Positions 12,005 to 24,106 of a stretch of DNA of 63,579 nt are shown piece by piece. Location of the stretch: positions 2,130-65,708 of the forward strand of contig BMAT01008308.1 of NCBI GenBank assembly GCA_019649035.1. Reading direction: 5' to 3'. A model generated the notes under the pieces. The model was given only the letters and a program-made list of their open reading frames with translations. It was not told where the DNA came from and did no database searches. Positions within the stretch are counted from its first letter, which is position 1. Every line of letters starts with the position of its first letter. The position numbers and the translations under genes are program-made. This DNA comes from Elysia marginata. Lineage: Eukaryota; Mollusca; Gastropoda; Plakobranchidae.

Positions 12005-15000
12005 TCATTTGTCTTTCTTCTCAAACGTCTTGGCCTGTTTTTGAATAAGATCCCAAAGCTCAAAGGGTCCTGGAATTTTTGGGACCTGCAATAGATAATA
12101 GATATAAATCAAGAACTGACATAATATGTGGTTACATAATTTTCACTGTAGCATCATAAATGTTTTGCAATTTAAATTTATTTCATTTTTTCAAATATGT
12201 GTGTCTAAATATATTGCATCTACCAAAAGTGTGTGTTTTAAAATAAAATGTTTAACAACTTAAAGAAAAGATATATATATATATATATATAAATGTTTGG
12301 CAAATGTTCTTTCAAAACTTCTTAAAAATTCCTGTAGCCATGTAAGCCTATCTGTCCTCTGCAAAAAAAAAAAAATGAGCCCTAATTAAATTAATTTTAA
12401 AGAAGAAAACTAAACAAAAGCATAAAAATGTTCACACATGTATTTCTTTAGGATGAGCCTACTTACAGAAAGTTGTGAAGTATACACTAATCTTATTATA
12501 AAGTCTGCTAAGACCACGCACACACTATTTTGGAAATGCAAATAAACTGTAAAAAATTGTAAATATTTCCATCAAAAGGACAGCACAGCAATCAATTGTC
12601 TAGTTTGGAACTAAAATTGATCCATTTCTCAAATAAGAATACAGAATTGATGGATGCCTACATAGATCACATTATAGAGTTTGTAGTTAGGTAAATATTA
12701 CACCTCAAATTGGCTCTCAATTTATTGCCAATTTGTTTGAATACTATGTCCATTTATACATCTTATGAGCCTTCATAAATGGAAGTCCAAATCTCATCCA
12801 ACTTTACCAATGATTACATTATCTAAATTTAGAATTGAATTTCATCATTATGGGCATGTTTATGTACGTATCAGTAGACGATGTATAAACTCACACATTC
12901 ATGTGGTTGAATTATTTATGATCAAAATATGTGAGAGGAAAAAGTCAAAAGAACTTATGAAGCCTATTTAATATATTATTTCAGTCAAAAACCTAGGGAA
13001 ATAACATTTTATCATTTTTATATAAAGTATTGATGTAAAAATACCTCATAATTCTGACATATATAAATTCCTCCATACACACCCACAGCAAGTGAAATCT
13101 GGAAATGTTAAAAATATTTATAAATCAAGTACAAAAAATAAATAATTGGAGAACTTGCTTTAAAAGTACAAGTAAGGTAAGAAGGACGAGAAGGGAGACA
13201 GCAGAAGACACAACTTTTGAATTCTGCTTCTTGTTCAATATTTTCTTCATCAATTGAAATTACGTCTCATTACTTTGTGGATGTGTACATGAATAAAGAA
13301 GGCTAACAGAGTAAATCACAAGAGAAAATCAGGAAGAGACCCGTAGACAGGTGATGAAGCAAATGAAACCCTTGTTATTGCCTTGCAGCTCCTACAACAT
13401 TGCAAATTCAATATGCAATGACCCTGTCTTTCCCCTGAAGAGAGTTGGCATGTTTAAAATGGGCTAGCGTGTACTTCATAAGAAACAGTTGAGGCATTCA
13501 GCAAAAATGTTTTCTTAGAATTGTACAGCAAGACAGAATCACCAACACTGAAGTGCTTGATCAAGTAACAATTCAAAGACTGACAAATCCCAAAATAATT
13601 GCTCCATGATGAACTGTCTGGCAGCAAGTGGCAAAAGAGAATCATTCACACAGCTGAACAAATCCGAGCAATGGACATTGAGAAATATCAACATTTGGTT
13701 AGTGACCTCCGATTGAAAACTATTGACCTAATCCATTAATCAAGTTATGTCTGCCCCCCACTACAGTGCAAATTGACAATTGCACATGGAAAACTTGCAG
13801 GAAATTGAATAGCATGGAAAGAAATTATTCACTAACGTAAACAAAAAGAATGCGAAAAACAAATTAACAACAATGACAAATTTACAGTGCAACCTTTACA
13901 ACAGAGTCTCTGTTTAATAAACTGTCCTCTTGAATTGATGGTCTACCTAGACAAAACGAGCTATTATGAATGGCCAAATGTGAGTTTCTCTCAAACCTAA
14001 TGAAAACAAGTATTGACTTCATGTTTCTCCTATACAGGAATTTCACTTCATTGACAAATCCCCATTATACAAGACGAATTTATATTCAGCTCAGTAGTCA
14101 ACATAAAAAAATCTCACCAAAATATATATTAGTGTGGCATAGAAATGTATGTTAGGCCACCTGAGAAAACAATAGATCTCGAAAAACTTGAGTTCTGATA
14201 GACAAAACATAAACCCTTTAATCTAACTGCACCAATCCTCCAAAAACTGGAATCAAACACCTTTCAGTGGTAAAGAAAGACTTTTATGAAATAAAAAGGA
14301 TAAGTGAAGAAGAACAGAGTTGAGAGAGTTGAGAGTTGCTCCTTTTCAAATCAACTCTCACCCCCCCCCCCTAAAAGAAATGTACATTCAAATCAGCACA
14401 TTAAAAAGGGAAAAAATGTATGGCACTAATCTTGTGTTCATTTGACATAGTATGATAGTAGCAAGGACAGAGTAACAGTGCCAAGAAAAGTCTTAAATGG
14501 CTTTCCAAACATTTGAAATTGGTCAGCAGTCATAAGCACCAGCAAGAAGATTTCCAAAGCAACAAGTATACGAACACCAACTTCCTTAAGGCTGATTGAA
14601 AATGCTTTGTTAAGACCTGACCACGAAATAAAGTAATTATTGAATACTTGCACAGATTAAGCAAACGTACACTGACCTCTGCTACAAAAGCACATAACAA
14701 CAATCGACAAGAAGACATAGGTAAAAATCGAATCTTTTTCTGGTCAGAAGAGAGAAAAAACTTACATCAAGAGTAAAAAAATACTATCATCAACGAATTG
14801 CCAAAGATCCTTTAACCTCATTACAATAAGGAAGCATGGTATTATGGAAGAGGTGACCCTCTAGTTCTAAAAGTTAGGGTAAAACCTTTCAATTCAATGA
14901 CAACTATGCAGTTACATGCAAAAACAAAACTTTAAACTCAGAATTTGCATAAGACCAAAAGGCAATAGAAGAAAGGCAGCTTTAAACTTATTACTTTAAA

Positions 15001-16969
15001 AGAAAGGACTTGTAAATCAAAATCTAAATATGCAATACAACACGACCGTGAGGGTCCCTGATACTATCTATTGCTTATACAACTGCCACTTGACGCAGGT
15101 ACTTGATGGGATGGCATACTTCCCTCTAGCATCCATCTCCACAGCTTCAATCTAAGGTCCAGAGGTGACCACATATACTCCCCCTGATTTGCGCTCACTA
15201 AACAAAACTCACTACCATACCAAGGGTAAAGCATGCACAATACACATACTCACTCACTCACGACAATCATCATAATCATAAAAAACATTACATGTACATC
15301 TTTCAGAACAACTAAGCAAGTTTATTTTATTAACTCACTCGCTCCCAACATTACTCCCCTAATACATGGGTTGAATACCCGCAGACATGTCATAACTGTT
15401 GCTATCCTCAAATCACCGAAATAGCCACAGAATTTTCAAGCTGTAGGCCAACTCTTCTCTGATGCATATACAAATTGTTGGAGAGAATCATACCTATTAG
15501 AATTTACACACCTCATAGAGCTAAGCATACCAGCAAAATAAATGAGATTTAGATAAATAGAGAATCCACTGAACAAGTTCTGCATTGGTTGTACATATAG
15601 AATCAGGCTTTGATGGAAAACAAACCTTCAGACTGGAGAGGTTTTGGTCGATTTGTCAGCAGTCTATGATCATTGATACAGTCTGAATCCAATAGCTCAT
15701 ACTAAAGAAAATTAAATTGATTTCATGCTGAAAAACCCTGAAATTCCAATTAATTATAGCAGGTATGAGGAAGTTTAATGTAAAAAAATAGAAGGTGAAA
15801 GATCAGCTTTATGGAATCTTACAATACAAGGCTCAGTTATTGCACCGACCGACTTCAACATACTGGACTACATCAACGACATGCCTGAACTGAGTCACTC
15901 CAAAAAGGCTATGCCGGTGACTGAGTTATATGTAAATAAGCTGACACACCGATCCAAATATTGAACATAAATTGAAGAAGTGCTCAGCTGTGATCATGGT
16001 ACCTGCAAATGAATACAACCAAATCCGTGTCATCAATATTCCATCTTGACAACCATCAAGCATTAAACTTTAAGAGACAAGACACCTCAAGTGAAGGAAA
16101 ATCACTCATAGATAAACCGATTACCAACAGGAAACTTTTTAAAGGACGGACCAAAAAAATCTCATGCCTTCTCATAAAATTACAGAGGAATCCTGTTAAA
16201 AATTATAAGATAAACCCCTCTCCGCCTGAAAAAAAGTTGATCTTATGTATAAATTCAAAATTTATACGAAATACATTGTAAAGAGAAAAAAGAAGAGGAA
16301 CTCAAAATCTGTTTTTTTATATGAAAGTTGATCTTAAACAGATCAACTTAAGTTAAACAGAGTTTATATCAGAAATCCACTGTGGCAGAAACATAAGTGA
16401 GCACCTCTCAAACAATACTCCAGACATCAGTCCTCACCCTCTGCTACATCATGGCAGAATACTGTGTCCCTCCAGAGTTCCCAAATTATAAATCAAGGGG
16501 ATTTTTAATTTTTTTTTTTATTAAAACAAGAACAGGCTGTATGAAACCTGTCCAATGGCTTCCAGTCAATAATTAAACTTGAAGAGGGATGTTGCAAAGT
16601 AAAGACAGCACATACTTTATAAATCAATTATTATTATGACAAAGGAATTAAAAATGATAAATGATCATATTATGGTACGTATGCTTGTAAACTTTCCAAA
16701 GCGTACAAAAATGTACATATAATTTTGGAATCTCCTAATGCCAGTAATGGTGGCTGTCATGGTTTTTTAATTTTCTCATTACAATTGCTTTGATCATTTT
16801 GGAAAAAAAAAAATGACAAGAATTCGAAAATTTATAAATTGTTATAAAACAATGCAGTTGTTCAAATGTTTTAATTGTCTAAAAACTCTTAAAAAGTTAA
16901 AACTTGTGCCCAGGATATATATAACCTTTCTCAAAACAAAAAAAAAAGCCTTACCAAACGAGACATCAT
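12005..16969 (-). CDS. STMP1: STMP1-like short transmembrane mitochondrial microprotein, 3 coding exons, 49 aa
   Basis: Spliced minus-strand gene. Exon 1 is 16955-16969 (MMSRL), exon 2 is 13045-13098 (18 codons, ending GGIYICQNYE), and exon 3 is 12005-12085 (VPKIPGPFELWDL to KTFEKKDK and stop). All junctions are phase 0: GTAAGG donor with TTTCCAG acceptor, then GTATTT donor with TTGCAG acceptor. An in-frame TGA seven codons upstream (16988-16990) supports the ATG pair as start. The product has a hydrophobic glycine-containing segment (about residues 5-20), then QNYEVP and a lysine-rich amphipathic tail. Human STMP1 is 47 residues with a single membrane span followed by AQNYDIP and a lysine-rich tail, so length, layout and core motif agree. 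That protein sits in the mitochondrial inner membrane and associates with respiratory complexes. Function here is inferred from similarity. A CATTTTCAG just before 16992 suggests a further 5' UTR intron. AATAAA on the minus strand at 11968-11973 could end a short transcript. Confidence 0.72.
15590..16625 (+). mobile_element. Old LINE RT remnant (LINE E), split by a MITE
   Basis: Plus-strand fragments in order: VDLSAVYDSLI-like motif A near 15645-15685; QGSVIAPT near 15830-15855, then NDMPELSHSKK near 15877-15910; FHLDNHQALN near 16042-16070; and, after the MITE at 16181-16384, SVLTLCYIMAEYCVPPE near 16426-16478 and PVQWLPV near 16545-16566. These are the RT and C-terminal signatures of a jockey/RTE-like family (members read YADD, FHL.N..A, TAEYCAP and TEWLPVL). 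Many stops and shifts are present, and the YADD box is no longer readable. It lies antisense inside intron 1 of the STMP1-like gene. Confidence 0.65.
16181..16384. mobile_element. pogo/Tigger-like MITE, copy 2, inserted in LINE E
   Basis: The left end is TACAGAGGAATCCTGTTAAA (16181-16200). The right end, reverse complemented, starts CCACAGTGGATTTCTGATAT (from 16384). It shares the GGAATCC terminus with the 8491-8644 element. It also shares an internal ATATAAACTCTG block in the opposite orientation. One TA flank is intact, the other reads TG. About 204 bp, non-coding. Confidence 0.7.
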
Positions 16970-16992
16970 CAATGAGCCAAATGATTTTCAAC

Positions 16993-17769
16993 TGAAAATG
17001 AAGTAAAGGAAATTGGTTACTTTTGTACCTGGTAATATAAGTGAGATAGAAAATTAGTACTTCTGATACATGTAACAGTGTGTATTTTAGGCTTAGTCCT
17101 AGCTTTATCCTTTTCAGGAATATACGCTACATATATTAACACATTAAGTAAAGTGAAAAACTAGGAAATTAGGTAGAGAGCCCCCGATAAAATATTCAGT
17201 ATATATACACTCAAGTAAACACAAAACTTTCAGAAAATATTTTTTCTTGGGTTACTGTTACAGATTTATTCTTTTAGTTTACCTAGGAGCTATTATTAAA
17301 CTTTCTATAGTTAATGCTGTAAAATTGATTTTATATGAATAATGAATTTAAGCGATCATGAATAGTTTACACAAGAATAAAATGGTAAGATTTTCCACAC
17401 AGAGGTGTCAGTTTTTAAAAACTTAAAAGTAAAATGTGTACAAAGAGGATTGCTTATAAATTAATATGCTTTGCAAATAAATACACGCTTTACTCTGGTA
17501 ATCAGCCTGTATAGATTAATCCTAAAAGTGGTTGTATTGATTTTTTGCATGATAAATTACTTATGTGTTAGATCTAAAAGAAGAATCCCTTTTCTTTACG
17601 ACTAACTATTCAGTGGACCACCAGCCTAGGGTTAAACTTAACTCTACTTGCGCATTAGGTATATATTTATTGCATGCCACATGGTCCCACTCTCACGTTC
17701 CCGCCGTAAATGTACTGCCCTATCCGCCCCTGCTGAAGATGCGTGCAGGGTCTATTTATATCGCATGCG
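16993..17769. other. Non-coding DNA upstream of the STMP1-like start
   Basis: No homology recognised. The 5' UTR exon and promoter of the STMP1-like gene are expected here or in the following gap, but no core promoter element stands out. Confidence 0.35.
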
Positions 17770-18555
17770 NNNNNNNNNNNNNNNNNNNNNNNNNNNNNNN
17801 NNNNNNNNNNNNNNNNNNNNNNNNNNNNNNNNNNNNNNNNNNNNNNNNNNNNNNNNNNNNNNNNNNNNNNNNNNNNNNNNNNNNNNNNNNNNNNNNNNNN
17901 NNNNNNNNNNNNNNNNNNNNNNNNNNNNNNNNNNNNNNNNNNNNNNNNNNNNNNNNNNNNNNNNNNNNNNNNNNNNNNNNNNNNNNNNNNNNNNNNNNNN
18001 NNNNNNNNNNNNNNNNNNNNNNNNNNNNNNNNNNNNNNNNNNNNNNNNNNNNNNNNNNNNNNNNNNNNNNNNNNNNNNNNNNNNNNNNNNNNNNNNNNNN
18101 NNNNNNNNNNNNNNNNNNNNNNNNNNNNNNNNNNNNNNNNNNNNNNNNNNNNNNNNNNNNNNNNNNNNNNNNNNNNNNNNNNNNNNNNNNNNNNNNNNNN
18201 NNNNNNNNNNNNNNNNNNNNNNNNNNNNNNNNNNNNNNNNNNNNNNNNNNNNNNNNNNNNNNNNNNNNNNNNNNNNNNNNNNNNNNNNNNNNNNNNNNNN
18301 NNNNNNNNNNNNNNNNNNNNNNNNNNNNNNNNNNNNNNNNNNNNNNNNNNNNNNNNNNNNNNNNNNNNNNNNNNNNNNNNNNNNNNNNNNNNNNNNNNNN
18401 NNNNNNNNNNNNNNNNNNNNNNNNNNNNNNNNNNNNNNNNNNNNNNNNNNNNNNNNNNNNNNNNNNNNNNNNNNNNNNNNNNNNNNNNNNNNNNNNNNNN
18501 NNNNNNNNNNNNNNNNNNNNNNNNNNNNNNNNNNNNNNNNNNNNNNNNNNNNNNN
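17770..18555. other. Assembly gap (786 N)
   Basis: Undetermined bases. Open frames that cross it are artefacts. Confidence 0.99.
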
Positions 18556-19964
18556 AGTATGAGTTTAGCACCTTACATAAAAATCCAATGGTTTAGAATG
18601 CTCGAAAGTTGTCCCTTCAACCCTCCACTCCAATCCCCTCTCTTCACAATGCCACAGAGAGAAAATTTGGAAAGAGGGAAGGACTTGTGTAACACTGATT
18701 GACAGGGGGCTGGACATCAGGTGACAAACACGTCACCAACGGGCCTTGATATTTACTCTGGCCAACACCCCCTTCACTTGAGCACATGTGTAGTCTTTGG
18801 GGTGGGGTTTCAATCTGCCAGTCACCGAGAAGCAACCACAGCCGATTCTACCCACAACTGGCCTTTGCCAGATTCTTTGTTATAGATATGTGAAACTTGC
18901 CACTTCTCTGCCCATCCATGTCATCCCCATCCCCTCATGGACCCTAAGGCTAATACTTATAGCATCGGTAGTAATTGGTGGTATAGGAACATAACAAAGG
19001 GTTATTTATAATCAGAGCAGGCGGGCGGCTAACCAGGGAAATTTCCCAGTTATTCATTGTTTGATGTTCTAAAAGTTACATGCCCACCCATGGCCATGTG
19101 GTATGACATGTGAGTGCGAACTGAAAGCTCTGCCAGAGTTGAGTAATAAAATGGTGTATCGGCCTTGGAAGTTGGACATATCTCTCTCTCTCTCTCGTTA
19201 TAAAGGGAAAGAAAGAAGGCTATCAAAAAGGAGAAAGCGGAAACAACAGTGCGAGATCTAAGAACTTCAGGCAAGATACAAAGGGACTGTATAGAAGACT
19301 GTAGTGGTCTGTTCGTCTGGTATCTTGTTCGGCAAAGCGGTGCATGTCAGCGATTGATCAGATTTTGATTTCCACTACGTTCACAATCTGTCTTGTTCTG
19401 TCTTTCATCTCGTGTAAAGCTTGATCTAAGTTTATGATCGTCTTTCTTCTTATATCTCTCTCTCTCTTTCTCTCTTGCTCTCGTTTAGTAGGCCTTGAAG
19501 TATTGGGTAAAACTTCAACTATTGTTTATGACACACCAATTAAGATAAGTTAACGAAAAAGGGTGTGTTATGGCTTTAATTCATTTGACAAAATCACAGT
19601 TTAGGTAAAAAGAATAGAATAACTTGAAATTAGAGCATGATCAGACATGAGAAATTGATCATAACTAGCCTGGTTATAAAGCCCAGGATTTAAGCTTTCA
19701 GAAAATGTATACTTTTATGAGGGTTGCATGAGTAATAAATTGACGAGGTTCGATTTTCGACATCATGTGTGAAATCAGCAGTTTGTGCTGTGCCACGCCC
19801 AATGTTTGTAAACACCTGTTCCCCTGACAATGATGAAAGCAGCGTACTGCCTTACGTCAGGCCTGCTTCGAGCTAGGAGGGTTAATAAGTTAATAATATG
19901 GATGACAATTTTTCTTATTTATTTGGTACAATGAATTGAAATTTAGCCCTGCTACATCTCGGGA

Positions 19965-20306
19965 TTGTCAATATTTTCATTTTGGCAGCCATTTACATTA
20001 ATAGATGGCATCAAGGTACAGGTGCAATGGTTGAATACTTGGTTTGGCAGTGGAGGACCTCCTTTGTACTTTTTAATGGTCCCAAAGAACCTCACAGGAC
20101 ACAACAAAATAGAGCTGGGCCATTTTAAATTGTTCACAATGAAAATTGAATTTGAAAGTGGTATGGTTGAAGGCAGGATTTCCACACTAGGACACTGGGA
20201 TGCCACAGTTAATTTTGTTGGAAACTACTCTTCATTTCATCAGTGTTGTTTGTTGTGTGTTTGCATCTCATTCCGCAGCATTTTAGTTTTTTACCATGAA
20301 CTTTAA
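19965..20306 (+). other. Unrecognised 113-codon open frame
   Basis: It is the longest gap-free open frame outside LINEs and splice-supported genes. The middle reads WFGSGGPPLYF and IEFESGMVEGRISTLGHWDA, and the end is hydrophobic. I do not recognise a domain, and no splice-site pattern or flanking element supports it. It could be an exon of an unknown gene, part of an unrecognised repeat, or chance. A protein search and transcript reads would decide. Confidence 0.15.
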
Positions 20307-20353
20307 GTTTTTAAACTTAAGCTGAGCTATGTGGCATTCCTCTTGGTGTCATG

Positions 20354-20457
20354 GGATAATCCTTGCATTGGCCCGCCGGCAAGACTAACGAAATTAGGGG
20401 ATCATGATAACCCATTTTTATTAATTTAAACGCCAGCAGGCCAATCCCAGGATTAAG
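20354..20457. repeat. Imperfect foldback (inverted repeat)
   Basis: The left arm ATAATCCTTGCATTGGCCCG onward (20354-20379) pairs with the right arm (about 20432-20457). About 20 of 26 positions match across a loop of about 52 bp. No clear target duplication was seen. It may be a small decayed MITE. Confidence 0.4.
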
Positions 20458-21654
20458 CCTGTGTTAACACTAGATCCAAAACGTCCTGGTTTTGATCCCC
20501 CAGTCCAGGCAAAATTTTATTTGCTCCTCTGTGCCCACCCAGCACTTTGATATATTCAATTTTAAGTAAAAGCAGAGAGGAAAGCAATGGCAAACTAGAC
20601 CTAAGAATGCAAGATCTACATGTACCTCGCTATGCTGTGTGCCTCAGAAAAATTAGAAATCGATAGTCTAGAACCCTACTCAGTGGCTTATGTTGTCCCC
20701 TGACGCTCCTGTCGAGTAAAAACTAAAACAAATAACTTATTAAATTTTAGGAATGACAAACTCAAATTACCGGTAGGCTAATAATAAGAAAGAGATATTT
20801 ATCTAGATCTAATCTAGATCTATTCACATTTTAGACAAAGTACTAAGTAGGCCTAAGTTAGACATACGTTTAGCTACAGGTGCTACTACAACAAGATATA
20901 GATATCTTAGATAAGATAGATCCAGTAGATCTAGTTCCAGATTTAATCCTAAGGTCGCTGTCGTTTGACGCTTGTTACTGTTTGCAGTCAACAGTCGACA
21001 GTAAGGTCACTAAATTGTAGCAAAAATATATTGAAATTGAAAACGCTCGAACAGCTGAGCAGAGTAGGCCTACACTGCTCCATGGAATTAACAAATTAGT
21101 TTTGGATAACTCCCCTTGAAGTAGCTCGAGTAACTATAATGGTGAGTTTACTCAGTTCGGCCTAAAATATGCAATGGTAGATTTAAGATTGCGTTGTCTG
21201 TCCAATCTTGAGATCTTTTAGACTTTCATGGTCCTGTGAAATAAGAATTTAAGCCTTTGAATGTATCTGAAACTAGCTAATAAAATGTTTTTAGTAAAAG
21301 TTGTAAGAATGGACTCGCCACCAATAGGCTAGTTATTTTATTTCCATTCTTTCTTTTTGCCTTCATGCTTTCTATCTATTTATCTAGCATAATAATCAGT
21401 CTGCCTTTTTCTTTTAGTTAGCTGGTCCTCTTCCCGTCTAAAACTGTCGTTGAGTTGAGACACATCGCCTTTGCTTTGTTTGTTCTTATTATTTTCCCCA
21501 TCATCTTTTATCCTGTGCTTTTTACTTGATTCCCTTTCCACTTTATTTGAGGTTTGTACAAGTCTGAGTCTACGACCGATTATCCAGAATAGCTGAGCAT
21601 TGTTATATAATTTTATATTATTACCGTTGAATCTGTCGGACATAGGTTGAAATC

Positions 21655-21765
21655 TTGGTTAGGTGCATTATGTTGTTTGACCCAGGTACTTGTAGTTTTC
21701 AATTTTTTCGATTTCTCCGTTTAAGATGAATACTTTGTCCAGACTAGGATAGTTTGTTTAGAGAC
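21655..21765 (-). mobile_element. Short LINE C-family RT fragment
   Basis: The minus strand reads NYPSLDKVFILNGEIEKI followed by ENYKYLGQTT, the same thumb-region motif as in 6143-6795. Homology ends on both sides within about 110 bp. Only a fragment of the element remains. Confidence 0.6.
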
Positions 21766-21799
21766 TAAGATTGGGGAAATTGGTCTCAGTCTTGTAACT

Positions 21800-23170
21800 T
21801 GGTGAAGACGGCACAGATACGGACACTATTATCGACACATTCAACACCGCAGTGACTGAGACGATCAGTGAAGTTATCGACAAGAAACGTATCATCAGGA
21901 AACCTTGGGTCACACCAAACTTACTCAAGCTGTGTGGCGAAGAGAGAGAACTCGAGCAGTCTACGTATGACAATGATGAGGAAGCGGACAAGACTTAGTA
22001 CAGGCAAGCACACAAACAGGTTAAGGTGAGCATGCTCAAGGCAAAGGAAAACTGGGTAAATAATCGATGCAATGACATCGCACGGAACCTCAGAGTAAAC
22101 AGCACCAAGAAAGCCTACCAAGTATTGAAAGACCTCAGCAACAACAAGCAAGGGCGGCCCAGCACCATTCTGGACAAAAACGGGAAGTGTCTGACCGAGT
22201 CTAAAGACACATCAAACAAGGGAACTGGGTGCACCGCAGACCTATTCGATAACAGCGCAACAGAACTCACAGAGAAGCTCAACGCCCTTCCGTCAACAGA
22301 CACATACACTGATACAGCTTCTCCGTCCCCAGAGAAGAACAAGAAGAAGCAGTGAAGTCCCTGAAGAAAGGAAAATCGCAATGGCAACATCCTAGGAAAA
22401 TCAGTACGAGCAGGAGGCGAGGCCATGGTCGATGCGCTACATGCAATTTAAAGAAGGCAATCTACAACACTGCAAGAACTACCGCATCACCAGTCTTTAA
22501 AGGCGGATGGCAATCCTACTAAGCAAATTTTCAGCCTCAGGATCCTGTGTGAGGGATATCTTCAACACAAGCAAGGACTCTACCACGTTTTTCGTAGACT
22601 TGAAAAGGAAATTATATAGAGTGTGACATGCGACACTCTGGGCTACCATGAACTACTATAAAAGCAACGCACACCTCATCCGTGTCATTCAACATCTCTA
22701 CGAGAAGGCCAGCAGTGCAGTTTGCCTCAACGAGGAAATTGAAAATTGGTTCCGAACCTCAGTTGGAGTGAGACAGGGGTGTTTGCTTTTGCCGACACTC
22801 TTTAATGTTACCCTCTAAAGAATTTGAATAGATGCACTTGAAGATAACAAAAGAATAGTTAGCATTGGCGGCAGAATAATCACAAACCTGCGTTTTGTTG
22901 ATAATATAGAAGGACTCGCAGGCTATGAACAAGAAATCGAGAACTTTGTCAAGCAATCAGATAGATCCGCCATAGCTTACGGCATGGAAATCAATGCAAA
23001 CAAATAAAAATGATCACAAAATAAGGTACCTTAACTTAAATTACTGCCTCCGGGACGGTCAAACATGCGGCAGACAGGAAGATATGGAGATGACTGGTTG
23101 ACAGGTCATTTTTAGCATCCCAACGGCAACCGCCATAGGACAGGTGAAGGAAAAGGCAAAGTTTGTCATG
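21800..23170 (+). mobile_element. LINE remnant, linker plus RT (LINE F)
   Basis: Starts with an endonuclease-RT linker (KKRIIRKPWVTPNLLKLCGE near 21880-21938, then KAYQVLKDLSNNKQGRPS near 22108-22163). The RT gives FFVDLKRKL near 22591, LIRVIQHLYEKASSAVCLNE near 22678-22737, and SVGVRQGCLLLPTLFN near 22759-22806. It continues with ITNLRFVDNIEGLAG near 22880-22924 and AYGMEINANK near 22976-23005. The catalytic FADD box has become FVDN, and stops are frequent. After 23006 the sequence jumps to a C-terminal piece (VKHAADRKIWR near 23060). A segment of the thumb and C-terminal domain is therefore deleted. RTE/jockey-like group. Confidence 0.75.
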
Positions 23171-23690
23171 CATTTTTTTATTGTGCATTTCAGTTCTACA
23201 ATTTTGTTGATGGTGTTACGAGTATTCATTTGTATAAATTACACCTGTGGTGTGTTTCTGTGAGGAGGATTACGTTATCATCAAGTCTTAGGTCTGCTAC
23301 GGTGTTTGGGTCTCTCTCTATATTTATAGTGTGACACCATATGTCAGCGCTGCTTTCTTGAAAGTCTTCAATTGTCGCCGTAAACAGCCTTGGGGACAAA
23401 GGGTCTCCTTGTCTAACTCCTAAGGGAAAATAGACCAGACTCCATGTTGCCGATATGGATGCGTTGTTTCCAGAATTTCCCATAGCCTTCTTTTACATAA
23501 ATTATCTCTCTAAGTGTTTAAAAAATAGCAGTGTTCGAAAAAGTCAAATACTTTTTGGTAGTCTATGTATTCTACACACAGTGGTAGCTTGGACTCATTT
23601 GACTTTTCAATGACTTTGTTAAATGTATACATGAGGTCTGTCGTTGAAAACTTGTCACATAACCTAATGACTATACAGAAACAGTTGAAG
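23170..23690 (-). mobile_element. Minus-strand RT fragment (LINE G)
   Basis: The minus strand reads SKLPLCVEYIDYQKVFDFFE near 23550-23610. It continues with FPLGVRQGDPLSPRLFTATI near 23370-23430, then DLRLDDNVILLTETHH near 23255-23305 (FADD box changed to LDDN). It belongs to the same group as the 6143-6795 piece, with both ends truncated. It meets LINE F tail to tail at about 23170, after which a GA microsatellite follows on its 5' side. Confidence 0.75.
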
Positions 23691-23718
23691 AGCTTAATGA
23701 AATAATAAAAACACTCAT

Positions 23719-23763
<45 letters not shown>
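23719..23763. repeat. (GA)n microsatellite
   Basis: A near-pure GA dinucleotide run of about 45 bp. An overlapping open frame here is a repeat artefact. Confidence 0.95.
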
Positions 23764-23765
<2 letters not shown>

Positions 23766-24106
23766 TGTGTGTTAGTAATTTTTCAATATTTTTTTTCTGT
23801 ATTTTAGTCTTTAATATGATTGATAATAATATTAAAAAGTTTAAATTCACCCTTCGCCAACGTAGTGCTAGTAGTAAAGCACATGTAATTTACAAAGAGG
23901 CGAGAACAGTGGGTAGACCTACCTAAATTACAGTTTATATGAACATGTCTAGCCTAGTAGTAATGTTGATACTCATGTTAGCCCTAGTTGTTCCATGAAG
24001 CATTTCTTCGCAATTTACACTAGGCCTACTATATTAACGGGTTTAATTTTCTTGTCTCTCTCACTGGCCTGTTAAAAGGCTGCTATGCCACCGATAGGCA
24101 TCATCA

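Larger units (their letters stand above)
18556..21654. other. Intergenic region, no gene supported
   Basis: Contains short TC runs near 19182-19197 and 19457-19470, an unrecognised 113-codon open frame (19965-20306) and an imperfect foldback (about 20354-20457). A GGTTTTGATCCCCCAG string near 20490 resembles a degenerate box B, but no matching box A was convincing. No host coding exon was recognised. Confidence 0.5.

Noticed and set aside
13454-13645. Minus-strand frame with VGDSVLLYN, faintly like the end of a retroelement integrase
   Set aside because: A few residues only, with no neighbouring integrase, RT or terminal repeats. Not enough to call an element.
17565-18702. Several long open frames of about 270-340 codons
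   Set aside because: They consist almost entirely of undetermined bases from the assembly gap.
23717-23926. Arg-Glu repeat open frame
   Set aside because: Translation of the GA microsatellite.
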